A stretch of 23,986 nt of DNA from Rhizobiales bacterium CCH3-A5 (GCA_001556025.1 LSIB01000165.1:1-23986), one strand, 5' to 3'. Shown: positions 8,577 through 17,101, counted from the first letter of the stretch. Numbers and translations are program-made. The notes: a model not told the origin generated them from the sequence alone.

Positions 8577-9584
8577 TCACCGAGCATTGCGTGCACTCGG
8601 TTGGCGTTGAAGCTGGATCAATGACGCACGTCCGCGTGATTTTACAAAATGGGCGATGCCATCCACCACGCCAGCCGCCAACGGCAGGTCGGCAGCAACG
8701 TATGTGGCGAGGTTGGCGCCGCGGTCGTCCAAGGTGATCTGCTTCAGGACGTGATTGGTGTTTGGCAAGACAGCGAGCGTCGCGTGTGGTGCTGCCAGTT
8801 TCAGGCGTTGTGCATCGGCGACCGACACTTGAAGATCGCGCTCTCCGTGCATGATCAGGAGCGGCATGGCGATCTTGCCCGCGAGGTGCGCGGGATCGAG
8901 CGAAAAGACGCTGATCAAAAATCCTTGGATGGTGGGGTCAAACAGTGAGGCGAGTGTCGGCGGTAACTCGGCTGCATCCACACGGCGCCCGCTCGACAAT
9001 TCATCGATCGAGTGATCGGCCGCGGCCAACAACGGCGCGTTGGCGGGATTGGCGTGCAACTGCTCCTTGAGCACGTCTCCGAGCGGGCGCCCAGCGGTGG
9101 CGACGAGGATGATGCCGCAGAGGTCGTGCATTCTCGCGGCAGTCGCTAGCGCCACGAGGCCGCCTTCGCTGTGACCCAATAGCCAAACGCATTTGGCTCC
9201 TGTCGTGGTCCGAACGGCGTCGACCCACGCACCGGTATCGCGAACGTAATCGTCGATCGTCACCGCATTGGCATCGGTCATGGCGCTCTGGCTGCCGAAC
9301 ATGCCGCGCTTGTCAACGCGTAGACTGCCGATACCTTGCTCGGCCAATCCTTCGGCCATCAGTCGATAAGGTGCCGCGTTCACGCCCAAGGGACTGTTGC
9401 CGTCGCGATCGGTCGGACCGGAGCCGGGTATGATCAGGACGATCGGCGCGTCCTTCGCCGGCAAGACGATCGTTCCCCGCAGCGGCCCGTCGGGCCCCGG
9501 AGCTTCAACGGCGCTTTTCGTCTGCGTCGAGAGTCTAATCGCTAACCCCGCCCCAGCGCAGCATTTGGCATATCGCGTCTCCAT
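8577..9584 (-). CDS. Alpha/beta hydrolase (serine hydrolase, esterase/peptidase-like)
   Basis: A 335-residue alpha/beta hydrolase. Visible elements are an oxyanion-type strand and loop, VLIIPGSGPTDRDGN, then RVDKRGMFGS, the nucleophile elbow GHSEGG, an acidic residue in LLIMHGERDLQV and the catalytic histidine in NTNHVLK. The order and spacing fit a complete catalytic domain. Relatives usually begin with a signal peptide, but here the first 30 residues (METRYAKCCAGAGLAIRLST...) have no clean hydrophobic core, so export is doubtful. The ATG at 9584 is chosen over a TTG at 9590; no good Shine-Dalgarno is visible. Substrate is unknown. It stands alone, convergent with the XRE gene and divergent from the 86-residue protein. 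Confidence 0.8.
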   Translation of the reverse strand: METRYAKCCAGAGLAIRLSTQTKSAVEAPGPDGPLRGTIVLPAKDAPIVLIIPGSGPTDRDGNSPLGVNAAPYRLMAEGLAEQGIGSLRVDKRGMFGSQSAMTDANAVTIDDYVRDTGAWVDAVRTTTGAKCVWLLGHSEGGLVALATAARMHDLCGIILVATAGRPLGDVLKEQLHANPANAPLLAAADHSIDELSSGRRVDAAELPPTLASLFDPTIQGFLISVFSLDPAHLAGKIAMPLLIMHGERDLQVSVADAQRLKLAAPHATLAVLPNTNHVLKQITLDDRGANLATYVAADLPLAAGVVDGIAHFVKSRGRASLIQLQRQPSARNAR

Positions 9585-9716
9585 CGCCAAAGAGGTTCGA
9601 TCTGATCACCCTTCTACGCCGGGGCCGCCTGATCTGATCTCGACACAGCTGGCCCCACAGTGTCGCCGCATCAAAGATGTATCGGCCCGCCTCAGCCCTC
9701 ATTCAGGAGAGATTCG

Positions 9717-9977
9717 ATGCGCGACACATCGAGCGAACGTGACGATGGGTTTATCGGATACAACGTTTTTGTTCGACAGGCGGACCCTGATTTTCTACTG
9801 GCCGTGCCGCTGATCTCGCCGCTTCCGGTTGTGTTGGCGAGTGGTTGGAGGTTTTCCCATGCAATCGAGATGCCTGAGTCGCTGCCTGCCGAATTCGACG
9901 TGGATGCGGCGAAAGAAGCGATCCGACGAGACGGCTACTACGTCTTCGACCTGAACCCAACGCAAAAGCGAGCGTGA
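9717..9977 (+). CDS. Hypothetical 86-residue protein
   Basis: A small acidic protein. The ATG at 9717 is supported by AGGAG at 9705-9709, 7 nt upstream. It contains a central hydrophobic stretch (LLAVPLISPLPVVLASGW) followed by an acidic, soluble-looking tail (ESLPAEFDVDAAKEAIRRDG) and ends DLNPTQKRA. The hydrophobic stretch is interrupted by prolines and is short for a membrane helix. No family is recognised. It ends 10 bp from the convergent response regulator gene. The good ribosome-binding site and balanced composition argue that it is a real gene; function is unknown. Confidence 0.5.
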   Translation: MRDTSSERDDGFIGYNVFVRQADPDFLLAVPLISPLPVVLASGWRFSHAIEMPESLPAEFDVDAAKEAIRRDGYYVFDLNPTQKRA

Positions 9978-9987
9978 GCCGAATTCG

Positions 9988-10380
9988 TCACTTTTGCTCA
10001 TGTCCGACATCTACTTCGTTCAGTAGCATCGACAGAGCCGTTATCAGCTGCGGAAACGCGAACGGCTTCCCGATCATGATGCTGTCGGGCACACCCTGCG
10101 ACGCCCATTCGCCGGAGCTGTCGCCGCTCATATAGATGAGCGGTATGGTGGGCACTGCCTCGCGGATATGCCTGCCAATGTCCCAGCCGTTGCCGCCTTT
10201 GCCAAGCCGGATGTCGGTGACGACAGCGCGAATGATGGCGCTGTTCTTGTCAAATGTCTCTACAGCGTCTGCTGCGTTAACAGCCGTGATAACGGCAAAT
10301 CCGGCCTCCTGGAGCGCCGTTTCGACGTCTATCAATATCAGCGGCTCGTCTTCGATCACAAGCACCGTCAATGGAGTCAT
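9988..10380 (-). CDS. Orphan single-domain response regulator (CheY/receiver type)
   Basis: A 130-residue stand-alone receiver domain. Acidic pair Glu10-Asp11 in VIEDEPLILID, phospho-acceptor Asp56 in VVTDIRLG, Ser85 in YMSGDS and Lys105 in GKPF are all in place, so phosphorylation should be possible. There is no output domain. The frame is open upstream, but the ATG at 10380 gives the standard receiver start (MTPLTVLVIEDEP). No histidine kinase lies in the window. In alphaproteobacteria such single-domain regulators often work with HWE/HisKA2 kinases or in general stress signalling, but the partner cannot be named here. Confidence 0.87.
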   Translation of the reverse strand: MTPLTVLVIEDEPLILIDVETALQEAGFAVITAVNAADAVETFDKNSAIIRAVVTDIRLGKGGNGWDIGRHIREAVPTIPLIYMSGDSSGEWASQGVPDSIMIGKPFAFPQLITALSMLLNEVDVGHEQK

Positions 10381-11121
10381 GGTTGCGTCATTATCCCGTG
10401 GCCGGTGCCTAACTCTGGATTCGGGACAATGTTCGTACGACATTGGTGCGTCATTTTCGACGCGTCTCATTTGAAGCGATGCCGCGCCATTCAGGACAAA
10501 ACTGCGAACACTTATGTACTTGAAATAACGATGTAATTTTTATCCCGCCGGAACCGAGACCGGCGCGGCTTGGATCCTTTGGCTTCCGAAGCTGGCGCGA
10601 CGCTGCCTTGAGGCTTCGAAGACCTCTACTCGCAACGGCCCATAGGGGGCGTGGGAGGCGCGGTCAGCGCGATCGACGCGTCCACGATGTCAACTCGACA
10701 TGGGTACCCTGACCTGTTGACAGTAGGAGCAACTCCGCCGGAACCACACGCACCTGTACAATCGTTTTCGCGCGGTGCAGCTTGACGCGGGCTTCGCGGC
10801 CAACGGAACATCGGGCTTGCCATTTCGGAAGGCTCGCAATGCGCCTGTTGGCTGCTTCGCTCGCTACCGAAACGAATACCTTCTCCCCCATCCCGACGTC
10901 CTGGGCTAGTTTCGAGCTTCCGCCTATTTCGCGGTGGGCCAGAATCCCGGCCAGCCGACCCACACCACCGCCCCGCTCTATTTCGCTCGCCAGCGAGCGA
11001 TGCGCGAGGGGTTCGAGCTGGTCTAAGGCCCCTGCAACGCATCGGGCGTCATGATCGCGGCCACGGGCTCGCGGCTTCACCATGTCCGCCTTACGGGGCG
11101 CACTCCAGCTACGCCCGCGCC
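10381..11121. other. 741-bp stretch without an intact gene
   Basis: No intact gene is convincing here. The left part (10381-10560) is presumably the response regulator's upstream region. It includes an AT-rich patch at about 10500-10545. The right part holds the decayed MlrC fragment listed separately. Overlapping reading frames of 90-140 codons on both strands at 10626-11083 contradict each other and show no domain, so they are treated as chance. No repeat, tRNA or insertion sequence was recognised. Confidence 0.5.
10839..11060 (+). pseudogene. Frameshifted N-terminal remnant of an MlrC (M81) metallopeptidase-like gene
   Basis: From an ATG at 10839 the translation reads MRLLAASLATETNTFSPIPT, the characteristic start of MlrC/M81 family proteins (xxETNTFxP). 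After about 30 codons the homology moves to another frame, reading TAPLYFARQRAMREGFELV at about 10967-11023, then hits a TAA at 11024. Beyond that only a faint GPCNASGV resembles the next conserved block. The fragment covers roughly the first 60-75 residues of a family whose members are around 500 residues, with at least one frameshift and one stop. It is non-functional and marks a deletion or recombination point. The right edge is approximate. Confidence 0.6.
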
Positions 11122-12252
11122 TTAAAAGGACTCTTCCAGCATGCGGGCGTAATCTTCCGCCGTCGCGGGCTTAGGGTTTGTTGCGCTGGAGTGATCTGCC
11201 ACTGCTGCATTAGCGATTTCTGAGAAAACAGCTTTGGAAACGCCCATGGCGGAAAGCGATCCGGGCATCCCAATTTTGGACACCAGTCCCCTCACCCATT
11301 CGGCAAGATCCTTGTCGTCGGGCAGTCCGAGTACCTGGCGAATTCGAGCATACTTCTCAGGCACGGCCGACGCATTGAAACGCAGGACGGCAGGCAGCAG
11401 CACAGCATTCAAAGTACCGTGGTGCAGCGACACCTCCTTCAGACCTCCCAGCGGATGCGACAGTGCATGGACCGCTCCGAGACCCTTCTGGAAGGTGAGG
11501 CCGCCTTGGAGCGCGGCCATCAGCATCTCGGAACGAGCTTCGAGATCGCTACCATCTGCGACTGCCCGTTCGATGTGAGCCACGGCCCTCGCCAAGCCGT
11601 CGAGAGCGATCGCCTCCGCCGGCGGATTATATCTGGGGCTGAGATAGGTTTCCAAGCAATGGGTAACAGCGTCCATGCCCGTAGCCGCGGTCAACCAGGC
11701 TGGCATCCCCACCGTCAGATCGGGATCGCAGATGGCGAGGCGCGGGATGAGGTGTGGCGAGATAAAGCCAAGCTTGCGACCGTCATCGAGCGTGATCAGG
11801 GCTGCGCGCCCGACCTCCGAGCCCGTCCCCGCGGTCGTCGGAATTGCGATAACCGGAGCCACTCGCGCAGTAATTTTGGGTATGCCACCGAGAATCGCCG
11901 CGAAGGTCTCCAGCGGCTCATTGTGGGTTGCCAGAAGCGCCACACCCTTGGCCAGATCGATAGGCGACCCACCGCCAATCGCGATGAGGCCATCGCAATC
12001 ATTGGCGGAATATTCACTAAGCGCAGAGCGAACAGCAGCCTCGGTGGGGTTTGACGGCGTATCGGCGAACACCGGAGCAGACGTGATCGACGGAGCGGCC
12101 GTTCCGACCTTGTCCAGCAAGCCCGCTGCGACAACACCTCGGTCGGCGATGAGAAGGGGGCGCTTGATACCCAGGTTGGCTAGTTCCGCCTCGAGGCTGG
12201 AGAGCTCGCCAAATCCAAATTTGACGTTCGTCAGATAGGTGATGAGCGACAT
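11122..12252 (-). CDS. Iron-containing (group III) alcohol dehydrogenase
   Basis: A 376-residue protein of the Fe-ADH family. GGGSPIDLAKG (about residues 93-103) and PTTAGTGSEV (138-147) form the NAD(P) site. The four metal ligands known from FucO are all present: Asp194 and His198 in GMDAVTHCLE, His266 in HALSHPLGG and His278 in LHHGT. It should oxidise an alcohol or reduce an aldehyde in the cytoplasm; the substrate is not evident. The start at 12252 is fixed by GAGGAGGGG just upstream, and the longer frame would run through the divergent promoter. It is divergent from the acyl-CoA dehydrogenase with a 112-bp gap holding a perfect inverted repeat, so it is probably induced together with the CoA genes. 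Confidence 0.88.
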   Translation of the reverse strand: MSLITYLTNVKFGFGELSSLEAELANLGIKRPLLIADRGVVAAGLLDKVGTAAPSITSAPVFADTPSNPTEAAVRSALSEYSANDCDGLIAIGGGSPIDLAKGVALLATHNEPLETFAAILGGIPKITARVAPVIAIPTTAGTGSEVGRAALITLDDGRKLGFISPHLIPRLAICDPDLTVGMPAWLTAATGMDAVTHCLETYLSPRYNPPAEAIALDGLARAVAHIERAVADGSDLEARSEMLMAALQGGLTFQKGLGAVHALSHPLGGLKEVSLHHGTLNAVLLPAVLRFNASAVPEKYARIRQVLGLPDDKDLAEWVRGLVSKIGMPGSLSAMGVSKAVFSEIANAAVADHSSATNPKPATAEDYARMLEESF

Positions 12253-12291
12253 GGCCCCTCCTCGATTTGCAAACTCGAAACCCAAAAGGGC

Positions 12292-12321
12292 TTGCCTTAA
12301 CAGATACTATCCAGATAGTAT
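12292..12321 (+). promoter_or_regulatory. Candidate promoter for the acyl-CoA dehydrogenase gene
   Basis: TTGCCT at 12292-12297 and TAGTAT at 12316-12321 are separated by 18 bp and resemble a sigma-70 promoter. The -10 hexamer lies inside the 18-bp operator, so a repressor bound there would block polymerase. Prediction by eye. Confidence 0.4.
12304..12321. promoter_or_regulatory. TetR-type operator, site 1
   Basis: ATACTATCCAGATAGTAT is a perfect 8-bp inverted repeat with a 2-bp spacer. It sits in the divergent gap, 51 bp upstream of the alcohol dehydrogenase start and 43 bp upstream of the acyl-CoA dehydrogenase start. Two related 18-mers occur at 17181 and 18446. The TetR gene at 14796 is the obvious candidate binder. 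Confidence 0.7.
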
Positions 12322-12364
12322 GTTAAGATCAAGCGTTCCTCGAAATGGGATGATGGAGAAAATG

Positions 12365-13498
12365 ATGGACCGGGAGAGCTATGAGACATTCCGCGACGGC
12401 CTCCGCCGCTTGGCAGAAGGCCGGATTGAGCCGAATGCAGCGCGCTTTGATTCTGAGGCGCGTTTTCCCGAGGAATCCCTTTATGCGTTCAAGGAGCTCG
12501 GTCTTGTATCGCTGGCGTTTCCGGAGAACGACGGTGGTCAAGGCGGGGACGTTCTGTCTCAGGTGATCGCGCTTGAAGAACTTGGTCGGGTCTGCGCAAC
12601 GTCCTCGCTAACGCTGATGGTGATCTGGGCTGGCTTGGTGCCGATCTCCAAGCACGGATCCCAAAAACTTCGCGATGAGGTTATTCGCCCTGCTATGAGT
12701 GGCGACACCGTCGCGTCCATCTGCCTCACGGAGCCAGCCGGTGGCTCAAACTTGTTCGGCCTCAAGACAAAAGCCGAGAAGCAAGCCGATGGCTGGGTCC
12801 TCAACGGCCAGAAGCGCTACATCACCAATGCCACGAGGTCCGACTGGTACACGGTCCTCGCGCGAACCGGTGAGAAGACCCTGGGCCTCTTCGCAGTTCA
12901 CAAGGACGACTCTGGTCTTGTTCTAGGGGCTCGCGAAAAGAAAATGGGCATCAAGGGCAGCCCTACCGCCGACGTGACGTTTGAGAACTGCCGCATTCCT
13001 GCTCATCGCGCGATCGGCGATCCCAACCAAGGGCATCGGTACATCACCGATTCGCTGACCTGGACCCGAGCACTGATCGGCGGCCAAGCACTCGGAATTG
13101 CGCAAGGGGCGCTCGATCAGGCGGTGAAGTACACGTCGGAGCGCGAACAGTTCGGCGAAACGCTTTCGCGCTTCCAAATGATCAGAGCCAAGATCGCCGA
13201 TATGGCAACCAAGGTCGAAGCGGGGCGCGCACTGCTCTATAGCGCGTGCGCCGCCATCGATAACGGCTCTGCCGACGCCCGGGCGCTGGCTTCCATGGCT
13301 AAGCTCTTCTGCAGCGACTCTGCCATGGAAGTTACGACGGAGGCGGTCCAGCTTCACGGCGGCGCGGGCTATCTCGCCGACTTCCCCGTCGAACGGATGA
13401 TGAGGGATGCGAAGATCACCCAGATTTACGAGGGCGTGAACGAGATCCAGCGGTTGATCATCGCGAAGCATGTCTACGATCGGGCGGGAGCGCGATAG
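12365..13498 (+). CDS. Acyl-CoA dehydrogenase
   Basis: A 377-residue FAD-dependent acyl-CoA dehydrogenase of normal length. The N-terminal helical domain is followed by CLTEPAGGSN (about residues 120-129, flavin binding), EKKMGIKGSPTADVTFENC (191-209), TSEREQFG (257-264) and QLHGGAGY (329-336). The catalytic base is Glu356 in QIYEGVNEIQR. It makes a 2,3-enoyl-CoA and passes electrons to ETF. Four in-frame ATGs lie between 12350 and 12365; the last is chosen because GGAG sits 6 nt upstream and MDRESYETFRDGLRRL suits the family start. The racemase-like gene follows 69 bp downstream, probably in the same transcript. Chain length or branching preference cannot be read by eye. Confidence 0.9.
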   Translation: MDRESYETFRDGLRRLAEGRIEPNAARFDSEARFPEESLYAFKELGLVSLAFPENDGGQGGDVLSQVIALEELGRVCATSSLTLMVIWAGLVPISKHGSQKLRDEVIRPAMSGDTVASICLTEPAGGSNLFGLKTKAEKQADGWVLNGQKRYITNATRSDWYTVLARTGEKTLGLFAVHKDDSGLVLGAREKKMGIKGSPTADVTFENCRIPAHRAIGDPNQGHRYITDSLTWTRALIGGQALGIAQGALDQAVKYTSEREQFGETLSRFQMIRAKIADMATKVEAGRALLYSACAAIDNGSADARALASMAKLFCSDSAMEVTTEAVQLHGGAGYLADFPVERMMRDAKITQIYEGVNEIQRLIIAKHVYDRAGAR

Positions 13499-13567
13499 CG
13501 CACATTTCCAAGCTCTTCCGTCCTTTAGCGGCACCGGGCTAGCGCGGCGCCTGGGAGTTAAATCGCC

Positions 13568-14707
13568 ATGGTCTCCCCGAATACCCCCAGCCTGCAGGGC
13601 ATCAGGGTTCTTGATCTGTCGAGGCTCGCGCCTGGCCCCTATGCGTCGATGATCCTTGGGGACATGGGCGCGGAAGTTGTTGTGGTCGGGGGCGGGCCGG
13701 GTAGTCTGCCCATTCCCGCCTTCGCTCGGGGCAAAGCGCTCATAAATCTGGATCTGAAATCTGGTCTTGGTCGAGAGGCTTTGCTGCGGCTTGTCACGAC
13801 ATCGGACGTCCTGATCGAAGGGTACCGCCCGGGTGTCACGTCACGGCTAGGCATCGACTACGACACATTGAAGAAAACCAACCCTCGCTTGGTCTACTGC
13901 TCTTTGACTGGTTACGGCCAAGACGGCCCTCTTTCGCAGGAGGCTGGCCACGACATCAATTATGTGGCGCTGTCTGGGGCTCTCGGCGCATTCGGCCCGG
14001 TGGGCGATGTGCCGAGTTTCCCGCTAAACCTTCTGGCAGACTTTGCGGGTGGCAGCCTGTTCGCTGTCATTGGAATTCTGTCCGCCCTTTACGCGCGGGG
14101 GCACAGTGGTCAGGGCCAGCATATCGATGCCGCGATGGTAGATGGTTGCTTGTCGCTTATGGCGATGCACTTCGCGGATTGGGGTAAACCAGTGCTACAG
14201 TCGCGTGGAGATGGCCTGGTTGCCGGCTCTTCTCCCTACTATCGCTGTTATGCTTGCTCAGATGGGAAGTTCGTCGCAATCGGACCTCTGGAACGTCGCT
14301 TCTTTGAGAATCTCTGGAACGGCCTCGGATTTCTCGATCCCGCTCCCCCTCAATTTGATCGAGGGACTTGGCCGGAGATGGCCGACCGCTTTGCTGCTGC
14401 GTTCGCCACGCGTCCGCGCGACGAATGGGTGAGCCACTTTGCAGGCAAGGACGCCTGCGTGTCCCCGGTCCTGGATCCAGAGGAAGCCGTCGATCATCCT
14501 CACAATCGCGGCCGCCACGCCACGTTTGGACGCGAGGCTCCGGTTCGAGCGCCGATAATGCAAGGACTTGAAGGTGCTCCCCGAGAGATCGACCTAACTG
14601 ACAAAACCACCCAGGTTCTGTCCGAGGTTGGTTTTTCCGCCGAGCAGATCAAAGCTGCGCGCGGCGGAAATGCCCCCATTTCCGGTCTTGCCTGGCCGCC
14701 GTTTTGA
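13568..14707 (+). CDS. Alpha-methylacyl-CoA racemase-like enzyme (CaiB/BaiF superfamily)
   Basis: A 379-residue class III CoA-transferase superfamily protein. Its key residues point to racemisation: His128-Asp in AGHDINYVALSG, Asp158 in LLADFAGGS and Glu242 in GPLERRFFE. These match His126, Asp156 and Glu241 of the mycobacterial alpha-methylacyl-CoA racemase MCR almost number for number. Such enzymes interconvert 2R- and 2S-methylacyl-CoA, so that an S-specific acyl-CoA dehydrogenase can act. The start at 13568 is supported by GGGAG about 10 nt upstream. Lying downstream of the dehydrogenase suggests that the pathway handles a 2-methyl-branched acid such as a terpenoid, sterol side chain or arylpropionate. 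A true CoA-transferase role is less likely but not excluded. Confidence 0.78.
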   Translation: MVSPNTPSLQGIRVLDLSRLAPGPYASMILGDMGAEVVVVGGGPGSLPIPAFARGKALINLDLKSGLGREALLRLVTTSDVLIEGYRPGVTSRLGIDYDTLKKTNPRLVYCSLTGYGQDGPLSQEAGHDINYVALSGALGAFGPVGDVPSFPLNLLADFAGGSLFAVIGILSALYARGHSGQGQHIDAAMVDGCLSLMAMHFADWGKPVLQSRGDGLVAGSSPYYRCYACSDGKFVAIGPLERRFFENLWNGLGFLDPAPPQFDRGTWPEMADRFAAAFATRPRDEWVSHFAGKDACVSPVLDPEEAVDHPHNRGRHATFGREAPVRAPIMQGLEGAPREIDLTDKTTQVLSEVGFSAEQIKAARGGNAPISGLAWPPF

Positions 14708-14795
14708 TGCCGGCGGAGAAAAAATGTAAGGCAGTTGAATTCGGCCTGATAATTAGTCCCATGGTCAATGCGAGCGAAGCTTCAAGGCGAACGGT

Positions 14796-15479
14796 ATGAC
14801 CGGAACCTCAGCCCAAAAAGTGAATAGGAAGGCGCTCCTTCGCGAAGAAAGCATCTATCGGCTTACCCAAGCCGCGTTTCGTATCGTCGTTTCGAAAGGC
14901 TATCAGGCGTGCACCCTCCAGGAGATCGCCGAAGCGGCGGGACTCACCAAAGGAGCGGTATATTTCTACTTTGAGAGCAAAGAGAATCTGCTTCTGCATC
15001 TCTTGGATGTCGCTGAGAAGGATATCGTCGATCCGCTTTTCGATCATCTCAAGAATCTTTCAGCCCCAGCTGCTGAAAAGATTGCTGCCTTCTTCAAATT
15101 CACATCTCGGCAGGGCATCGATAGACCTGATGAGCTCTTATGCTTGATCAAGATGTCGATCGAGAGCCGCAGCTCCACCGAAGTGGCAGATGTGAAAATA
15201 TCGGCTATCTATCAGCGCATCTACCGAATGCTCGAAGAGATTATCGAGCGAGGAAAGCTCGCGGGCGAACTCGCGACGACGCTACCCACAAAGGAGTTCG
15301 CCATGCTCGTCATCGCGACGCACGATGGCATGATGCTGGAGTGGCACCGTCGCGGCGGGAATATTGACGGTCGGCTGTTCGTGCGGACCGTCTGGCAGAC
15401 GTTTCTCAACGGGATCGTGCCCCCTCCTCCGGTTGATCCCCATCTTCGCCCTTACGTCCTTTTTGCTGACCGCTCTTGA
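14796..15479 (+). CDS. TetR-family transcriptional regulator, probable repressor of this catabolic block
   Basis: A 227-residue TetR protein. The N-terminal HTH (about residues 15-65) contains YQACTLQEIAEAAGLTKGAV and YFYFESKENLLLHLL, which is canonical. The C-terminal ligand domain is divergent, as usual. It follows the racemase-like gene by 88 bp on the same strand and overlaps the 3' end of the convergent acyl-CoA synthetase by 28 bp. Three similar 18-bp near-palindromes in the surrounding promoters are its likely operators, and an acyl-CoA intermediate is a plausible inducer by analogy with FadR-type TetR proteins. No copy of the operator was found directly upstream of this gene, so autoregulation would have to act through the upstream promoter at 12304. 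Confidence 0.88.
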   Translation: MTGTSAQKVNRKALLREESIYRLTQAAFRIVVSKGYQACTLQEIAEAAGLTKGAVYFYFESKENLLLHLLDVAEKDIVDPLFDHLKNLSAPAAEKIAAFFKFTSRQGIDRPDELLCLIKMSIESRSSTEVADVKISAIYQRIYRMLEEIIERGKLAGELATTLPTKEFAMLVIATHDGMMLEWHRRGGNIDGRLFVRTVWQTFLNGIVPPPPVDPHLRPYVLFADRS

Positions 15480-17101
15480 ACCAGCTGCTTGAGCCTGATT
15501 CCGACTTGATGCCTGTCCCAGGTGTGAACGCCGACACCGCCATCCCGAAGCTCACGTTTTTTCAGCTTGTTCGTCGGCGTGCGGGGCAACGAAGGCATGA
15601 TCTCGATATAGCGCGGTACCATGAAGTGCGGCAGCCGGGCAGCCAGGAATGCCAGGATGTCCGCCGGTTCGAAGGCGCGGTCGAGAGCGACACAGAGCTT
15701 GATATCGTCATCGCCTTCCATTCCCGAAGGAACGCCGACGGCCGCGGCTTCGCGGACCCCGGTAAGCTGCAGCGCTGCAGCTTCGATCTCATACGATGAG
15801 ATGTTTTCTGCTCGCCGCCGAATGCGATCCTTGATGCGATCGAGGATGAAAAAGTACCCGTCATCGTCGCGCCATCCAGCGTCACCGGTGTGGAACCAGA
15901 GATTGCGCCAAGCCTCGACCGTCGCCTCAGGCGCTCCGAGATAGCCCGCGAAACTGGTCCAGGGGAGCCTGGGTCTCACGACTATCTCTCCGGTCTCGCC
16001 GGGGCGGAGCTCTCTGTCCGTCTCCGGGTTGACGATCCGCACATCGAACCAATCGTCCATTGGCTTTCCGCAGGATCCCAGGGGATGCCCGCCGTCAAAA
16101 GACGTCCAGCATGGGCAGGTCACCTCCGTCATCCCCCACATTTCGATGCCCCTCAGGTCAAACCGCTGCTCGAACGCGCGACCGATGGATTTCGGCAGAG
16201 GGCAGCACATCAAACGCCGAAGCCGGTGATTTCGATCGTCTGCTGCAGGGGCGGTTGCATGGATCATTTCGATCATGGGGCCGTGAGCGATGCCCACCGT
16301 TGCTCCAACGCGTCTTATCGTGGCCAACCAAGCTTCAGCATCGAATTTTCGATCCAGCACAAGGTGTCCGCCGGCTATGAATGTCGCGAGTACTCCCATG
16401 AACTTGCCGGCGATGTGATGAAGAGGATGCGCATTGTAGTACACGTCATCCGCAGAGAGCCTCGTGTTGACAATCACCTGGTGGGCGAGCAGGCAGACCT
16501 GTGCATTTGGCAGCAGCACCGCCTTAGACGGGCCCGTCGTACCTGACGTGAACATCACGACTGCGGGGTCTTGCGGCTCGACCTGGCGGGTCGGTAAGGG
16601 CCGTCGGGCTTCGACAATCTCTTCATACCGCGCGAATTGCAGGTGGTGGTCGTCGTCAGGCGCTTCACTCGATCCAACGAGGATAACGTGCGTCAGGAAG
16701 GGAAGCTGTTCGCGAACCTCGAGGAGGCTGTCGAGGAGCCTTGTGTCGACTAGCGCCACTTTCGGCTGCGTGGTGGCGAGCACATGGGTAAGCAGCTCGC
16801 CGCGGTAGGCGGAGTTGACCGTGACGTCGACCGCGCCAATGAGGCTGGCGGCCATCCAGCCATGAAGCGCGGGGATGCCGTTGGGACAAAGCACCGCGAC
16901 CGTGTTTCCGACTGCGACTCCACACTCCGAGTAAAAGTGAGCAAGCGCCGACGCACGCTCAATGAACCGGCCATAAGTTTCGGTGGGTCCGCCAATCTCG
17001 CTGACGAATGGGGCATCGGGAGAAGACGCAAGCCGCCGGAGCGCTACTTCGCGGACCGTCCACCTATCAGGCGTCAGCATATCCAAGAGCGATCCGGTCA
17101 T
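15452..17101 (-). CDS. AMP-forming acyl-CoA synthetase (acid:CoA ligase)
   Basis: A 549-residue member of the ANL adenylating family. It carries the P-loop MFTSGTTGPSKAVLL (about residues 183-197), the A5 motif WGMTEVTCP, the hinge region WFHTGDAGWRDDDGYFFILD with DRIKDRIRRRAENIS, and the C-terminal catalytic lysine region RTPTNKLKKREL. It should activate a carboxylic acid with ATP to the CoA thioester, the entry step of the pathway. The residues lining the acid pocket do not identify the substrate. The start at 17101 is fixed by GGAGGAAGC directly upstream. It is divergent from the CoA-transferase gene with a 116-bp gap holding operator site 2, and its 3' end overlaps tetR by 28 bp on the opposite strand. 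Confidence 0.9.
   Translation of the reverse strand: MTGSLLDMLTPDRWTVREVALRRLASSPDAPFVSEIGGPTETYGRFIERASALAHFYSECGVAVGNTVAVLCPNGIPALHGWMAASLIGAVDVTVNSAYRGELLTHVLATTQPKVALVDTRLLDSLLEVREQLPFLTHVILVGSSEAPDDDHHLQFARYEEIVEARRPLPTRQVEPQDPAVVMFTSGTTGPSKAVLLPNAQVCLLAHQVIVNTRLSADDVYYNAHPLHHIAGKFMGVLATFIAGGHLVLDRKFDAEAWLATIRRVGATVGIAHGPMIEMIHATAPAADDRNHRLRRLMCCPLPKSIGRAFEQRFDLRGIEMWGMTEVTCPCWTSFDGGHPLGSCGKPMDDWFDVRIVNPETDRELRPGETGEIVVRPRLPWTSFAGYLGAPEATVEAWRNLWFHTGDAGWRDDDGYFFILDRIKDRIRRRAENISSYEIEAAALQLTGVREAAAVGVPSGMEGDDDIKLCVALDRAFEPADILAFLAARLPHFMVPRYIEIMPSLPRTPTNKLKKRELRDGGVGVHTWDRHQVGIRLKQLVQERSAKRT

Noticed and set aside
10740..10766. GGAAC followed by CGTT, resembling an EcfG general stress promoter
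   Set aside because: The spacer is 18 bp before CGTT, longer than the usual 16-17, and no intact gene follows it.
10626..11083. Two overlapping minus-strand frames of about 138 codons
   Set aside because: They occupy different frames of the same strand, show no family motif and lie over the MlrC remnant on the plus strand.
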